A DNA stretch of 64,000 nucleotides from Lepus europaeus (GCF_033115175.1 NC_084845.1:2048501-2112500), one strand, 5' to 3'; shown: positions 10,940 through 22,684, counted from the first letter of the stretch. Notes: generated by a model from the letters alone, not told the origin. A program made the numbers and translations.

Positions 10940-12770
10940 ACCCAATTCTGAAACAAGTGGTCTTTTCTCTCGGCTCTGCTGTCTCTCTCTGAACACGTGG
11001 CACAATTTGAATCCATACAGTGAAGCTATCCTTTTGCCTGACCCACTAAATGGGATTTCAGTGCTGGCATATTAACCAAATCTGTCCTACGAGGAGGGAG
11101 TCACACCAGCAACGAGCTAGGCAGGGTATAGGTTTCAGGGCCTGGTAGTTACTTCCAAAAAGAACGGCTTGGCAAATCTCAGGCAGGATCTCACATGTGT
11201 ACTGATATTGAAGGGTTAGTAGAATTCTGAAAGTTAAAAAATGGGTAGAGTAACGGACAATCCAGGAAGAAGGAACCGCATCAGCAAAATCACAGATGTG
11301 TGACCGCATTTTGTCCAAAGCCATTCAACTAGTTGGGAATGCCAGGCTTCCATCTCCCAACCCAGACACCCTTTCCAGCCATTCCTGAGAAAAATGTCCG
11401 TGCTACAGGAAGAATTAGGGCTTTCCAATCACAAAGATCTCGACTCAAACCCCAAACCCTCGGCTGCTGAATTGCATGAAACCAGGCGTTTTCACAAACT
11501 CTTACTGAGCCCTGGAAATAAGCCCTGCATGTATGACTACGTCAAAGGATCACTAGGAGGTTAAAGCAGAAAAGAACAACAGAAAGCATCCACAAAGTGC
11601 CTGGCAGAGATGGTTTCACTGCAAGCTCCATTTCCTTTTTCTCATCTTCTCCTTCTCCCTTCTGTCTTCCCCACCGCCCCACAAACGGGCCTTCCGGTTA
11701 TCCTACCTGAATAGTGAGGGGGAGATGGCAGGTCTGCTTGGTCCTCCTTCTCTGGTCCGTGGTCAGACGGCCTGAGCATCCACACTGGGACACAGTTTTC
11801 AGAAATGGAATCAGTGGGACCAGTGCATCTCCGTGAGCCCACCCCAGTCTGGAAGGACCTTGCCTCGCTCTGAGCTCAAATCCTTCCTCTGACCTTCACT
11901 CCTCCACCCACCACATGCTCTGAGCTGAGTGTTGTCTGGGCACTGACAAGTTGTCTCTGACCTCATGGAAGCAGAGGGGCTGGTTTAAGCCAAGCTTAGG
12001 CTCTCTGAGACTTGCCCTAATCTCCGTGGAATTAAATAACAGAGAGAGAGAGAAAAAAAATGGGAATTTTTTCTGAATCTATTGGGGTTGAAAGAAGAGG
12101 GCAAAGGAACTGTTAACTTGTGTTGCATCTTAGGTTGTATTGGTAGGCGTGCACTGACACTGTACTGCGTGACGGAATGTGTTTTCAATGCTGTGAACAT
12201 GACAATGACTCAGACTTTGCTCCTGCTTCCAGAATCCATGGTTAGGGCAGGTACAGAAGCAGATCAGAGTCAGATACTGAAAAAGCAAGGAAGATGGGAA
12301 TTGACAGATGTTCTGGGGGATATGGTAACTGAACTGAATGTTTAGGAAATCTTCTGAAATTATCTTCATTCAACGTAAGCTGAGAAATACTCCATGTGTA
12401 CACTGTAGGTCATACTTAAGATTTTAAAATAAACACTCTCCTTGTTGCATTCTGTACAGATACAGAATAGAATATGCTAGCAAGTCACTTCTGGCCCCAC
12501 ACAGTGTGGATCCAAGCTAATGTTTCCTTATTTGCTATGGTTCTCCACTGCTCCAAACGCCTCTCCATGCTAAAAACTCCCTGTTCACTCACATACTTCT
12601 GCATCTTGGCTCAGCCCGATCCTCTGCTGGATGCCCTCCCCTCTCCCCTTTCCCACCAGAGAAATGTGACCCAGATTTGGAAGCTGAGTAGACTGGAGAG
12701 CTTATTGTTTGTTTCCTGTATCACTGACTTCAATCCCTACCTTTCTCTTTCTTTTGAATTAAAAAAAAAA
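10940..12770. other. intergenic, no gene recognised
   Basis: About 1.8 kb without a splice-supported exon, protein family signature or repeat I can name with confidence. Short open frames here are of the length expected by chance. Confidence 0.4.
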
Positions 12771-12776
12771 AAAGTG

Positions 12777-13215
12777 ATAAACACCCCAAAGCTAAGTGTT
12801 CAGTTCAGCAGCACTGAGTTCATTCACTTGTCCTGCAGCCATCAGCACCCATCTCCTGGGTGATTTTCACCTTGCAGATCTGAAATGCTGCACCCAACAA
12901 ATAATAATTCACAACTTCCTCACCCCTGCTTCTCCCTGGCAATCACCATTCTGCTTTTCCACCTGTGAATGTGTCTACTCTAGATCCCCCATGCAGGTGG
13001 GATCCTACTGGATTTTAACTTTTGTGACTGGCATATTTTATTTAACATAATACCCGGGACTCATCCACGTCAGAGTATGAATCATAAGTTTCTCCCTTTT
13101 TAAAAGCCAACTAACTTTCTATTTTATGTACTTATCTCTTTTTTATTCACTCATCTGTCAGCACACACTTGGGTGGCTTCTGCCCCTTGACTGTTGTGAA
13201 TAATGCTGTGTGAAC
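12777..13215 (-). mobile_element. L1M 3' UTR fragment
   Basis: Antisense landmarks of L1MB-type 3' ends in order: AGTGTTCAGTTCAGCAGCAC, GGCAATCACCATTCTGCTTT, GTGTCTACTCTAG, ACTTTTGTGACTGGCATATT, 'CATAATACCCGGGACTCATCC'. The CATCTGTCAGCACACACTTG block at 13149 extends it further. Confidence 0.75.
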
Positions 13216-13332
13216 TATGAAGATACTTCAAAAAGTTCATTTAAATAGAATCAAAAGTTCACTCCGGTGCAAACAACTGAAGTCCACCCTTAGACTTTTC
13301 ATAATATGTGCTCTCCACAAACTCTTTGAAGA
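13210..13332 (+). mobile_element. mariner-type MITE
   Basis: Starts with ATACTTCAAAAAGTTCATTT and ends with an imperfect inverted copy, ACAAACTCTTTGAAGAT. The length of about 120 bp fits a MITE of the same family as at 160 and 24546. Confidence 0.6.
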
Positions 13333-14117
13333 TTACTTTTCTCTCTTTGAGATAATTTTAATTCTTCTGTGGCTTCCTTCCCTTTTTGGTCAGTGCTACC
13401 TGGGGCTACTTGAAGTTTTTAGATCGGGAGTCTGCAGGGCTGCACCTAGACTGTCGGCAGTGGAGAAGAGAATCGGGAGCCCCTCGTTGGCACTGGCGAG
13501 GGAAATCATGGTGGCTGGTCCTGCCCAAAGGCGCTCAGCTCAGCCAGCGCAGTCAGGGAAACAGGCATTCATACGGCAAACTGCCTATCGGTCAACTAAC
13601 CGTGAGAACGGGTGCTTTTGAGAGACTCAAGTCAGAATTCTGGATGGATACTACTTTGTGGAAAAGCGTCTCCTGTGATTATCTTTTGCATTAAATGTAG
13701 TTTGATCTTCATGCTGTAGCAGGTGAGAGTTGGCACGGATTTTCTACTCAGCCAATACCTACAGGTGCAGTTGGAGAAAGTTTTTAATTTTTTCAACTAT
13801 AAAAACATGTATTTTTATCAGAAGTGATTATAATGAAAATAAATTCAGGTAGACTATCCCTAATCATACAGTCCAACATTTGAAATTCTTTGATACCATG
13901 AGTGGAAAATTCCATGACAAGGAACTGTTCCCTGCTCAGAATTATTTAAAATATCATATGAAATTACCTTTGGGCTATGTGTATAAGGTTGTGCACGAAG
14001 CATAAATGAACATAACCATAAAATCTGTGCTTCATTAGTAATCTCACACACATTACCAACAGTGAATGAGGAATGGGACACTCTTAAGACTTGACTAGTG
14101 CCTGAATATTTGCTTTC

Positions 14118-14832
14118 TTCCCTCATCACGTGTCGAAACTTCAATACCCAACGTGATGGCGTTTGAAGATGAGGCCTTGGGGAAGCCAGCAGGGTTCAAT
14201 TAGGTCGTGAGGATGGGGTCCTCATGACTGAGTTATGTTGTGTTCTGGATTGCCCAGATAGAAAGAACCAGTGAGACTCACCATAATGCAAAGAACAAAG
14301 GGACTTTATTTGTAGGTCCAGCATGCTGGGGCCGCAGCTTCCCGTTCGGTGTAGTGCTGGGAGACCAAGACCCCTTCTCTTTGTTCTCAGGGTTTTTATA
14401 GTTCCCAGGCAAACAAGTATTACGTTCGCATTCCTTCCTTCCCCTGGCCCTGCAGGACCAAGGACGGCCCACCTTATTGGTTGCCTCCACCTGGTCCTGC
14501 GGACTGGACCAAGGACTGCCCGGTGTCAGGTTTCATCTTCTCACCCCAGGCGCATCCTGGGCCTAGGCAGTTTTTTTGTCTTGTGAGAAGCCTGTCATGG
14601 CGTGGCTCTGGCCTCTCACAGTTAAAGCCCTTATGCAAAGAGGAAGAAACACGAGAACTCCTCTTGCCATGTGAGGACACAACAGGAGGTGGGTGTCTGC
14701 CAACCAGGAAGCAGGTCTCCTGGTTGAACGAAATCTGGCACGTGGAGCTGGGAGCTCCATCCTCTGAAGTGTGTGAAATGAACACCCACTGTCTAAGTCG
14801 CTCAGTCTGTGATGTTGTGTAAGACTGTGCTG
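14118..14832 (+). mobile_element. MaLR-type LTR (MLT1/MST-like) split by a younger solo LTR
   Basis: The left part (14118-14235) carries AATACCCAACGTGATGGCG and GGATGGGGTCCTCATGACTG. The right part (14621-14832) carries AAGCCCTTATGCAAAGAGG, CCATGTGAGGACACAACAG and CCAACCAGGAAGCAGGTC. These are successive blocks of an old mammalian MaLR LTR. The element is a fossil shared across eutherians by type and is interrupted by the LTR at 14236-14620. Confidence 0.75.
14236..14620 (-). mobile_element. solo LTR, class I ERV-like, 385 bp, looks whole
   Basis: On the minus strand it begins TGTGAGAGG and ends ACACAACA. It holds a TATA box (CTATAAAAACC near 14392) and a poly-A signal (AATAAAG near 14310). 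It is flanked by a perfect 4-bp target duplication, GTTA, at 14232-14235 and 14621-14624, a size usual for class I (gammaretrovirus-like) integrases. No internal viral region is present, so it is a solo LTR. Sharp ends and intact signals argue that it is younger than the MaLR it sits in. Confidence 0.85.
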
Positions 14833-14949
14833 CCCTAAATCCTTGAAGACAGGATATTGTCTTAGCCATTTCTTAAGTGTGGAACTCAGATTAGGCCTAC
14901 TAAGCATTGGAAGGGGGGGAGGGAGGGAAGGAGAAATGCAGGACATTAC

Positions 14950-14962
14950 TGGGGGGGGGGGG
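14950..14962 (+). repeat. poly-G run
   Basis: Twelve consecutive Gs followed by CGG, preceded by another G-rich patch (GGAAGGGGGGGAGGGAGGG near 14910). It may form G-quadruplexes, but its function is unknown. Confidence 0.8.
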
Positions 14963-15219
14963 CGGTGCTGTAGGATGAGCACAGCTCTCAGTACTGGGAA
15001 TTGGGTCTGGAGAAGCAGCAGGAACCCCCAGCTCTGGATGCGCCCAGCAAAGTCCATGCACTGAGGTTGGCCTCTTCCCCATTCCCCCCCTTTCAGGAGG
15101 ACACTTACCACCTCCTAGCCTTGTTGGCACCACCGCCTAGGCATGAACAAGTTGTCCTATAAGATTGGGAAGACCTGCAGGATGCCTGGGGGCTAGCTCC
15201 TAAAGCATGAAGGAATGCT

Positions 15220-15556
15220 GTTTTTTTTTTTTTTTTTTTTAAGATTTATTTGAAAATCAGAGTTACAGAAAGAAGGCACAGAGAGAGAGAGAGGTCTTCC
15301 ATCTGATGGTTCACTCTCTAATTGGCTGCAACAGCCAGAGCTGTGCCGGTCTGAAGCCAGGAGCCAGGAGCTTCTTTCATGTCTCCCACACAGGCACAGG
15401 GGCCCAAGGACTTGGGCTATCTTCTACTGCTTTCCCAGACCACAACAGAGAGCTGGCTAGGAAGTGGGGCAGCCAGGACTCGAATTGGTGCCCATGTGGG
15501 ATGCCGGCACTGGGGGCTGCGGCTTTACCCACTATGCCACAGTGCTGGCCCCAAAA
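15220..15556 (-). mobile_element. CSINE
   Basis: Full-length minus-strand copy from a T-run and AAGATTTATTTGAAAATCAG to the head complement TGCCACAGTGCTGGCCCC. Confidence 0.93.
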
Positions 15557-16180
15557 GAATGCTGTTCCTAAAAGTTTCTGCTCCATATCCCTTTTAGGGA
15601 TGTAAAATAGCTTTCCCCTCTGCCACTCTCAACAGAGAAAAAATAGTGTTGCTGTAGCGTCTGTTCAGGTCTCCCTCTGCCCATCCTGATCCCCACAGGC
15701 AAGTTGCCCTAATAAAATCTTTGATTCTTTATGGAGTTTCCTAATGCGTGCACTGACCTCAAGATTGCTTCTCCATTCAAGGGGCATTGCTTTCTCCCCT
15801 GTCGTTCAGAAACCGGCTCCAGGGACGAGAAACGATTCTGGGGGCAATGGCTCCTGCAGAGCAAAAACCTTCAGGGGCCAGGAGAAGGGCAACTGGGTGA
15901 TGTGGAGACCGCACTACAGGAGTGCCCCAGTTGTCTCAGGCCATGGTGCCAATGCTTGCCGCCCCGTTGTCACTCTGAAAGGACACCTCGGGACTCCTGA
16001 GGAGACAGCGCCCTGAGAAGCGTGCCTGTACTCCTCCTTGATTCATTCTCTCTGTAAACATTCACTGGGTGACTGACACATACTAGACGTACTGACAGAA
16101 ACCACAGATTTGGAGTTCAGTGAGTGGCAGATGTGAACCGTTGTGAGGAGTCAGATGGGTTAATAGGTAGTCAAGAGATC
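15557..16180. other. no gene recognised
   Basis: Contains an AATAAAATC signal near 15711 after a CT-rich stretch. This may be the end of an unrecognised LTR or retroposon, but no boundary or target duplication is visible. Confidence 0.35.
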
Positions 16181-16184
16181 CCAA

Positions 16185-16688
16185 TGTTGCATCCACTCAG
16201 CAGCTAAAACAGAGTATTACAAAAACCAGTGACAGTCACACATGAATTTTATTGAAAATGAGACGCAAATGAGAGACAAATGAGAGGCAAGGTAACCAAT
16301 CGGGGCCGGTCACTGATCGGGACCGACACTCCTTACCAGAGTGCGGCCCCCAACAGTGGGTTACACAGGTTTTTATAGTATTCTATCCACTAGGGCTCAC
16401 AATTTCGAACTGGACCCCTGGTATGCAGTGAACAATAAAAAGAAAACCAGAATATGGTTGTAAGATAACAGTTAACTATAACAAACCCAGTAACAGATCC
16501 AAGATATGATTGCAGGATAACAGTGAAGGACACGTTTCGGTCAACCTAGTTCCTGGGAATTTGGGCCCACAGAGTTTCACAAGAGACACCCTTAGTCATC
16601 GGCGAGCAAAGCTAATATGTACAGAAGCAAAAGATCTGCAATTAGCTTTTAGCTGTCACACTCACTCCATTTTGATTCTGATTCTACA
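16185..16688 (-). mobile_element. solo LTR, ERV-derived, about 504 bp
   Basis: Minus-strand reading begins TGTAGAATCAG and ends TGCAACA. It holds a TATA-like CTATAAAAACC near 16375 and a poly-A signal AATAAAATTC near 16245 in the right order. The flanks read CCAA and TCAA, a 4-bp target duplication with one mismatch, so class I is likely. No internal viral region adjoins it. Confidence 0.65.
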
Positions 16689-16704
16689 TCAATGAAATTT
16701 GGGG

Positions 16705-17085
16705 TGTAAAGTATTTGCTTCCTTCCCCAGCTGGAGCGGCATGGAGGAGGCTTCCAAGAGAGGAAAGAACCCAAAAAGTCTCATAGCATTTGGGTTTTTA
16801 AGTACAATCTTGGAGACCAAACTGTCAATCATAAAGTGGAGATTAACTCAACAAAGGACCTGAATTACAATTCTCCATCCTGTCTGGCCTGCTACTGTGC
16901 GGTAGGCAACTTCTTTGCACCTTAAGCTGCGAGCTCAGGAACAGCTCCCTTGCTATTTTCATGGTAAATCTGGAGATTCCAAGGAGGGTGGCCTGTTTGT
17001 CCTTGATTCTAATAAATACTTTTAAATCTCTGTGCCGTCTGCTTGGAAATTCTTCTTTCGTGTGAGACAAAGAACTCACACATGT
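16705..17085 (+). mobile_element. possible LTR fragment
   Basis: Ends in an LTR-like arrangement: AATAAATACTTT near 17010, then GTGTGAGACAAAGAACTCAC. Start and target duplication are not visible, so this remains a suggestion. Confidence 0.3.
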
Positions 17086-17221
17086 CCTCAGAGATTGCCG
17101 TTGTGACAGTTCTAGAAGTGGGATGCGGAGTTGGGAAAGTCTGGGGTAGATTTCGTTTAGAGGTTGGGATGTTTACCCGCAGGAAGTGCAGGAGACCACA
17201 ACAGGCCAGGTGCAACACTTT

Positions 17222-17340
17222 CCAAGTGCTCCCATCACAAAGTACTGCAGGCTGGGTGGTTTACATGACAGAAGTTCACTCCTGCTGTTCTGGGAGCTGG
17301 AAGTTCAAGATCAGGGTTTGGAGGCACTACAGGTGTGAAT
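17222..17340 (-). mobile_element. MaLR LTR fragment
   Basis: Antisense MLT1/MST-like end: CATCACAAAGTACTGCAGG, GGCTGGGTGGTTTACATGAC, CAGAAGTTCACTCCTGCTG, GGGAGCTGGAAGTTCAAGAT. Only this end is present. Confidence 0.65.
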
Positions 17341-17881
17341 ATTTCTTACAGCAGCTGCAGGAAATCAACACACTTCCAAGTGCGGTCGCCCAACGGAGTG
17401 CAGGACATCCAAGTGAAATTCTACCTGCAGAGAAACAAGCTGCTCTGGTCGCTGTCTCCTAGCAAATGTGGGACATACTTACACTCAGAAATCATTGCAA
17501 GAAGGCAGAATATGGGAGGTATTTCCCACCAATTTCTTGCTCAGCTGAGATCAAAGCTTAACTAGGTGCTGTGTTTTTGTTCACCCAAGCTGGCAATGCT
17601 GCTTCTACAGAAACTGTGTTGCAGACCGCGGCTGGAATGCGGATCTGGTTCGTGCTCCAGCAACACAGAGGGACCGAGCGTCCTCCGTGAACAGAGCTCA
17701 CGAGAAGGATGACTGGGCTGAAGGCAGACATTCAGGGGCGTGGCGCCATCACCCCAGGCCAGCAGGAGAGGCACAGGAGGAGAAAGAGAGAGAGCTCCCT
17801 CCAGCTGCTGTGCCTGGAGGTGCTCCCAGACCACTCCGGAAGGCGTGCCCGGCGATGGCCGGATAAAGCCATTGTGAAGGG

Positions 17882-18829
17882 TCACAGAGCACAGGGGCTT
17901 CTCTGAACACACAAGCGCCCCAGCGCAGCCCTCACCTCCTTGTTCCGCAGGCTGTAGATGAGGGGGTTGAGCATGGGCGTCACCAGCGTGTAGGACAGCG
18001 ACACCACCTGCTTGCTCTCTGGGGAGTAGCTGGCCTTGGGTCGCAAGTGGATGACCCCTGTGGTGCCATAAAACAGAACCACCACGATGAGGTGGGAGGC
18101 ACAGGTGGACAGGGCCTTGTGGCGCCCGGTGGCCGAGGGCATCTGTAGGACTGTGGCCAGAATCAGGACGTAGGACGCGGCTATCAGACAGAAGGGCACC
18201 ATGATGACCAACACTGTGACCACCAACATACAGCCCTCGAAGACCCTGGTGTCCGCGCACACCAGGCTCAGCAGGGGGGCGATGTCACAGAAGAAGTGGC
18301 GGATGCCACGCGGCCCGCAGAACGGGAAGCTGAAGAGCCAGACGGTGAGGACCAGCGCCACGGGCACCCCCGCCAGCCAGCAGGCGGCGGCCAGCAGGCG
18401 GCACAGCCGCGGGCTCATGATGGCGCCATAGCGCAGGGGCCTGCAGATGGCCAGGTAGCGGTCCCAGGCCATGGCGGTCAGGAGGAAGCACTCGGAGGTG
18501 ACGCACGACAGCACCAGCAGCAGCTGCAGGGCGCAGGCGGCGGGGGCCACGCCGCGCCCGGGCCGCAGCAGCGTCAGCAGCAGGCGGGGCGCCACGTCCA
18601 GCGAGAAGCAGATCTCCAGCAGCGCCAGCTGGCGCAGGAAGAAGTACATGGGCGCCCGCAGCCCGGGGTCCAGGCCGGTGAGCGCCGCGATGAGCGCGTT
18701 GCCCAGCAGCGTGAGCAGGAACATGGCCAGGAAGAGGGGCGCGAGCAGCGGCCGCAGCGCGGGCACGTGCGCGAAGCCCAGCAGCACGAAGTCGCCGGCC
18801 AGGCTCCCGTTGGCCCAGGACTCGGGCAT
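17882..18829 (-). CDS. olfactory receptor, OR10-family-like, intact
   Basis: Class II odorant receptor of 315 residues. The open frame runs 92 codons further upstream, but the chosen Met is followed by a typical OR N terminus with glycosylation site NGS at 7-9, and the extension is low-complexity Arg/Pro/Ala. Landmarks: GN at 43-44; PMYFFL at 60-65; Cys99 and Cys181; MAWDRYLAIC at 120-129; SY at 219-220; KALSTCASHL at 238-247; PMLNPLIY at 285-292. The block LRPKASYSP at 262-270 resembles OR10C1, which I recall as IRPKASYDP, so OR10 is the best family guess. The gene is strikingly GC- and CpG-rich, which keeps long spurious frames open over it on both strands. No defects are seen; the ligand is unknown. 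Confidence 0.95.
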   Translation of the reverse strand: MPESWANGSLAGDFVLLGFAHVPALRPLLAPLFLAMFLLTLLGNALIAALTGLDPGLRAPMYFFLRQLALLEICFSLDVAPRLLLTLLRPGRGVAPAACALQLLLVLSCVTSECFLLTAMAWDRYLAICRPLRYGAIMSPRLCRLLAAACWLAGVPVALVLTVWLFSFPFCGPRGIRHFFCDIAPLLSLVCADTRVFEGCMLVVTVLVIMVPFCLIAASYVLILATVLQMPSATGRHKALSTCASHLIVVVLFYGTTGVIHLRPKASYSPESKQVVSLSYTLVTPMLNPLIYSLRNKEVRAALGRLCVQRSPCAL

Positions 18830-19311
18830 GGGGCCCGGGGCGCGTGGGGGCCTCGCCTGGCCGCGGCAGGAAGGAAGCCTGCGGGAGGGCGCGGAGGGAG
18901 AGGCCTGTGAGCCGCCGGGGGACTGCGCCTGCCTGGCCCTGTGCCCGTGGCGCCATGGCGCGGGCCTGAGAGCCTGGGAGGGGTCGTATGCAATGGCAGA
19001 TCTGATGGTGACCCGGGTAGGGCGCCCCTGAACGGCCTGGAGACGTGGGACGAAGTCCAGTGACCACATCTGCTGGCCTGGCCGCTGCGCGTTTCTCTGA
19101 TCCATGCACCAGGGTTTGTCCCACCTTGGGGCCTGGCACGTGCTGGTCCCTCCTTGTGGGACCTGCTATTCCCTGAGTCTCCCTGTGCGAGGATCTCTGT
19201 GCCCGACTTTCCTGCCTCGTCTAGCCTGTGGCACATGGAGAGCGCCTGGTACGCGGACAACGCCCAGTAAAATCCGTGTCCCTACAGGGCTGAGTCTCTT
19301 ACCGGAGCAGC

Positions 19312-19333
19312 GGGGGGGGGGGGGGGGGGGGGG
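19312..19333 (+). repeat. 22-bp poly-G run
   Basis: Twenty-two consecutive Gs about 480 bp upstream of the OR10-like start codon. It is likely unstable in length and error-prone in assemblies. Confidence 0.9.
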
Positions 19334-20375
19334 AGCGCCTTCTCCCACACAAGTGGAGGGAACTGGGAGGTCTTCCCGGGGAGGGGAGGTCTGGCCGCGG
19401 CCTTGTGAGGCCTGGGAAGTGGCCGGTTCGGGCCCTGTGCAGGCAGCTGCAGGCAAGCCTCACAAACCAGCGCGCCTGCAGCAGGCTCGTTTTTAAGTTG
19501 CTGATGTTGTAGGGCGCAAGAATGATGTGACAAATATCCAAATGGCCCTGGGCAGAACAGAACATCTCTGAATGGAGCCGAGGCAGAGAGGGGCACACCT
19601 CCGGGCGGCACTGGGGCAGGTGGGTGTGGGTGGGTTTGCCCACCTCGCTGCCCCGGGACAGAAGCCACCCTGAGCTGCGGCCAGGCAGGCCTCACTCGGC
19701 CTCCAGGCTTTGCTGTGGGCTGGAGCCGCCCTACAGCTTCTGTCCAGCCGGTTCAGCCTGGACTTGTGACCAAGTTCCTCATCCCTCTGAGCCTGATGCG
19801 GGCGCCCCCTGCTGGCCTTAGCGAGAATCGCAAGTCAGGTCAGCCACAAACCCCTCCCCCAGTGTTTCTCCGAGTCACCCCTCCCCACCTGTTCCCTGGT
19901 TGTGAATCCCCTCCGCGTGTGTGCCATGCTCAGAACCGAGCCCGTCCTGTCCTGAGACCTCGTTCCCTCTGCTCCAGTCTTCCTCCAACTGCTGCCCAGC
20001 GCTGCTTTTCCCGCGGCACCTGCGGGACCTGTGGCGCGGCTCTGAGCTGTGGGAACGAAGCTGCACGCGAAGGCAGGCCGGTGTGAGGCAGAGGAAGAAA
20101 CGTGGCCTTCCCCGTGACCCAGGACACGCCTGCTTCCTGGTCCACATGGAGCTGACACAGAAGTCCACGGTTACTGTGTACGGTGAATCTGGGAATTTTA
20201 TGTTCTCTTTCGCTCTAATCTATTCTTCTGTTTTTTAAAAGACTGATTTCACAGGGAGTTCTTGTTTCCTTTCCTTCTTTCTTTTTTAATAATTGAGACA
20301 ACATGCTTTTAATTAACATGACAGCCAAGGGCTTAACACTACACCAAATAAAGAGACCAGCACATAAGAAGTAAG
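19334..20375. other. GC-rich upstream flank of the OR10-like gene
   Basis: GC-rich with moderate CpG and several chance open frames on both strands. I see no conserved exon. The receptor's non-coding exon and promoter could be here, but cannot be placed. Confidence 0.4.
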
Positions 20376-20379
20376 AACG

Positions 20380-20610
20380 TGGGGCGGGTGCTATGGCATA
20401 GTGGGTAAAGCTGCCACCTGCAGTGCTGGCAAGCCATATGGGTGCTGGTTCGAGTCCCGGCTGTTCCAATTCCAATACAGCTCTCTGCTGTGGCCTGGGA
20501 AAGCAGTTGAAGATGGCCCAAGTCCATAGATCCCTGCAAAAGTATGGGAGACCTGAAATAAGCTCCTGGCTCCATTGCAGCCATCTGGGAAGTGAACCAG
20601 CAGATGGAAG

Positions 20611-20653
<43 letters not shown>

Positions 20654-20702
20654 TCTGAAACTCTGCCTTTCAAATAAACAAATCTTTAAAAAATAAAAAT
20701 TA
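20380..20702 (+). mobile_element. CSINE
   Basis: Head GGGGCGGGTGCTATGGCATA, B-box GGTTCGAGTCC, a pure TC run of about 34 bp (20614-20648), and tail AAATAAACAAATCTTTAAAA. Confidence 0.93.
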
Positions 20703-20805
20703 AAAGAATGAAGTCAGAAGGCCCTAGCCCTGCAGAGGGAGGAAGGTACGTTATTGTGCACAGGGAAATGCTTATAACTATCCACATTGCACACAACAGG
20801 CCCCT

Positions 20806-21022
20806 CTAGGTTGACGGTTCTTGGCTGGCTGTGATTTTGTCCCCAGGGGACACTTGGCACTCTGGTGACATTTCTCTTTATCACAACTGGGGTGCTACTG
20901 ACACCTGGTGGATAACAGACAGGGAGGCTGCTAACCGTGCTCCAGGTCAGACAGGAAGCCCCTCCCTCACCCTCCAACTCCAGCTACACAAATATCGATA
21001 GGATCCAGGCTAAGAAATCCTG
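20806..21022 (+). mobile_element. MER20 (hAT MITE)
   Basis: Near-complete sense copy: TTGTCCCCAGGGGACACTTGG, then CACAACTGGGGTGCTACTGA, then GGAGGCTGCTAACCGTGC. The length of about 217 bp equals the family consensus as I remember it. Confidence 0.75.
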
Positions 21023-21568
21023 CTCAAACTGGATTTGAGGTCCTGACCTGAAGTTTCAACAGAAACACCCCTGGGCTGGAGGGAAAGATTGGTCAATTAA
21101 TCAACTGGGAAAATATATGAACGTGACCTGGGGTGGCAACTGTGGTGTGGGGCCTCGGTGACAGAAATTCAGGTGTGTTCAGCTGGGAAACGGGCGAGTC
21201 CCATCACCTGTGTGCCTGTGTTCTCACCTGGGAAGCGGTGGTAATAAGGTTTCTCCCGCCTGGAGCACGGAGTGACTCACTCCTGCCAATGCACGTTGTC
21301 TATAAGCACAAGACAGCCCCCAAGATCTTAAAGAACCAAATCCTGCCGGGATGACGGGGCAGCAGGTGCCTGGATCCTTGCGCTCCATTCCAAGCGCACA
21401 GGAGACACTCACAGTGGGAGCAGTTATAGCCCAGCACCGTGGAACAGTGTGCGGTGGTCAAAGAGGAAAAATGGAAACTATTCAGAAAGTACTACACCTA
21501 CAAAAAAGAGTAAGTTGTGAAGCAAAGATGGTACCAGACAACTTACAGAAAGCAGCCACCATGGATGG

Positions 21569-21880
21569 GTGTTGTGGTGTAGCAGGTAAAGCCGCTGCCT
21601 GCAATCCCGGCATCCCCTAGGGGATCCAGTTAGTATCCTGGCTTGGATCCAGCTCCCTAATGGCCTGGGAAAGCAGCAGATGATGGCCCAAGTGCTTGGG
21701 CTCCTGGATCTGCATGGGAGACCTGGAAGAAACTCCTGGCTCCTGACCCCTGGCTTTGGCTTGGCCCAGCCCTGGCCACTGTAGCCATCTTGGGAGCAAA
21801 GCAGCAGGTGGAAGATCTCTGTCTCTCCCTTTCTGTAACTCTGATTCAAATAAATACATAAGTCTTAAACATTAAATGGC
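21569..21880 (+). mobile_element. CSINE
   Basis: Head GGGTGTTGTGGTGTAGCAGG, body AATGGCCTGGGAAAGCAGCA, tail TTCAAATAAATACATAAGTC. The B-box region is altered (CCAGTTAGTATCCTGG). Confidence 0.9.
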
Positions 21881-22135
21881 TACCCAGAGTGATGCTGTTT
21901 ATTTTCTTCAGATGCCCTGGGTCAAAACCTGCCTTTATCAAGAGGTCCAGGCTGTCTGAGTGCATGGGGAAGTGTGGGAAATGCTGTACCTGCATTGCTT
22001 CTAGTCTGTGCCCTTGTGAAGTTAGAATGAGAAGAGTACCCACACTCTGCCTGGTGGGACTCGCCTGCAAGCAGTAGCTACCAGTTATAGTTGCCGATCT
22101 ATCTACATTCCAGATAGATTGAGTGACAGATGATG

Positions 22136-22200
22136 GATGGATGGGGAGAGAGAGAGAGCGAGAGAGAGAGAGAGCGAGAGAGAGAGAATGAGAATGAATG
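22136..22200. repeat. (AG)n/(GAGC) simple repeat
   Basis: Runs of GAGAGAGAGAGCGAGAGA after a short GATGGATGG stretch. It is a simple repeat with no sign of function. Confidence 0.8.
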
Positions 22201-22684
22201 AAAATCCTGGTGGATCTTTGGGGAACTTCCCTGCAGTAAAGTAACCATGGGTCTGAGAGCAATAAGACCATTTTAATACGACAAAGGCTCCCAGTCTCTT
22301 TGAGGGACCCTCTCTGCCTTGGCCACCACCGAGCCCCAAGTGCCCACCTCCATCCCCGACATGCAGAGGCGAGCTCTCTAGTTGAGAATGCTCTCGCTGG
22401 AGGCATTCCTCCTGCCGTCTAAACTTGGGGCACAGACTGTGAGTGTCCCTGTACAACACCCCATCCTTGCCCATGTCAGGGATGACAGAGCTCACATGTG
22501 GATGGACACAGCCCAGCATCTCCTGCCAGGCAGCCCCAGGCACACCTGGGATGCTCATCCGTGGGCAGAAAAGGAGCTGTGGCCTTGGCTCTGTTTGCCT
22601 AAACAGAGGTTTGTTGCAAACAGCATCAATGGTACAATGCTCCCTATGGGGGGATGGAGGTAGAGAGCTCCACTCTCCAGACAA

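Noticed and set aside
14843-15133. Possible gene at the GC-rich patch with poly-G
   Set aside because: Only short frames on both strands, G-run low complexity, and no splice pairing.
18830-19105. 92-residue N-terminal extension of the OR10-like receptor
   Set aside because: The extension is Arg/Pro/Ala-rich and unlike any OR N terminus; the internal Met gives a normal 315-residue receptor.
18285-19260. Long alternative frames overlapping the OR10-like gene (284, 228, 204 and 186 codons)
   Set aside because: They are shadows caused by GC-rich codons; only the frame at 17882-18829 has receptor motifs.
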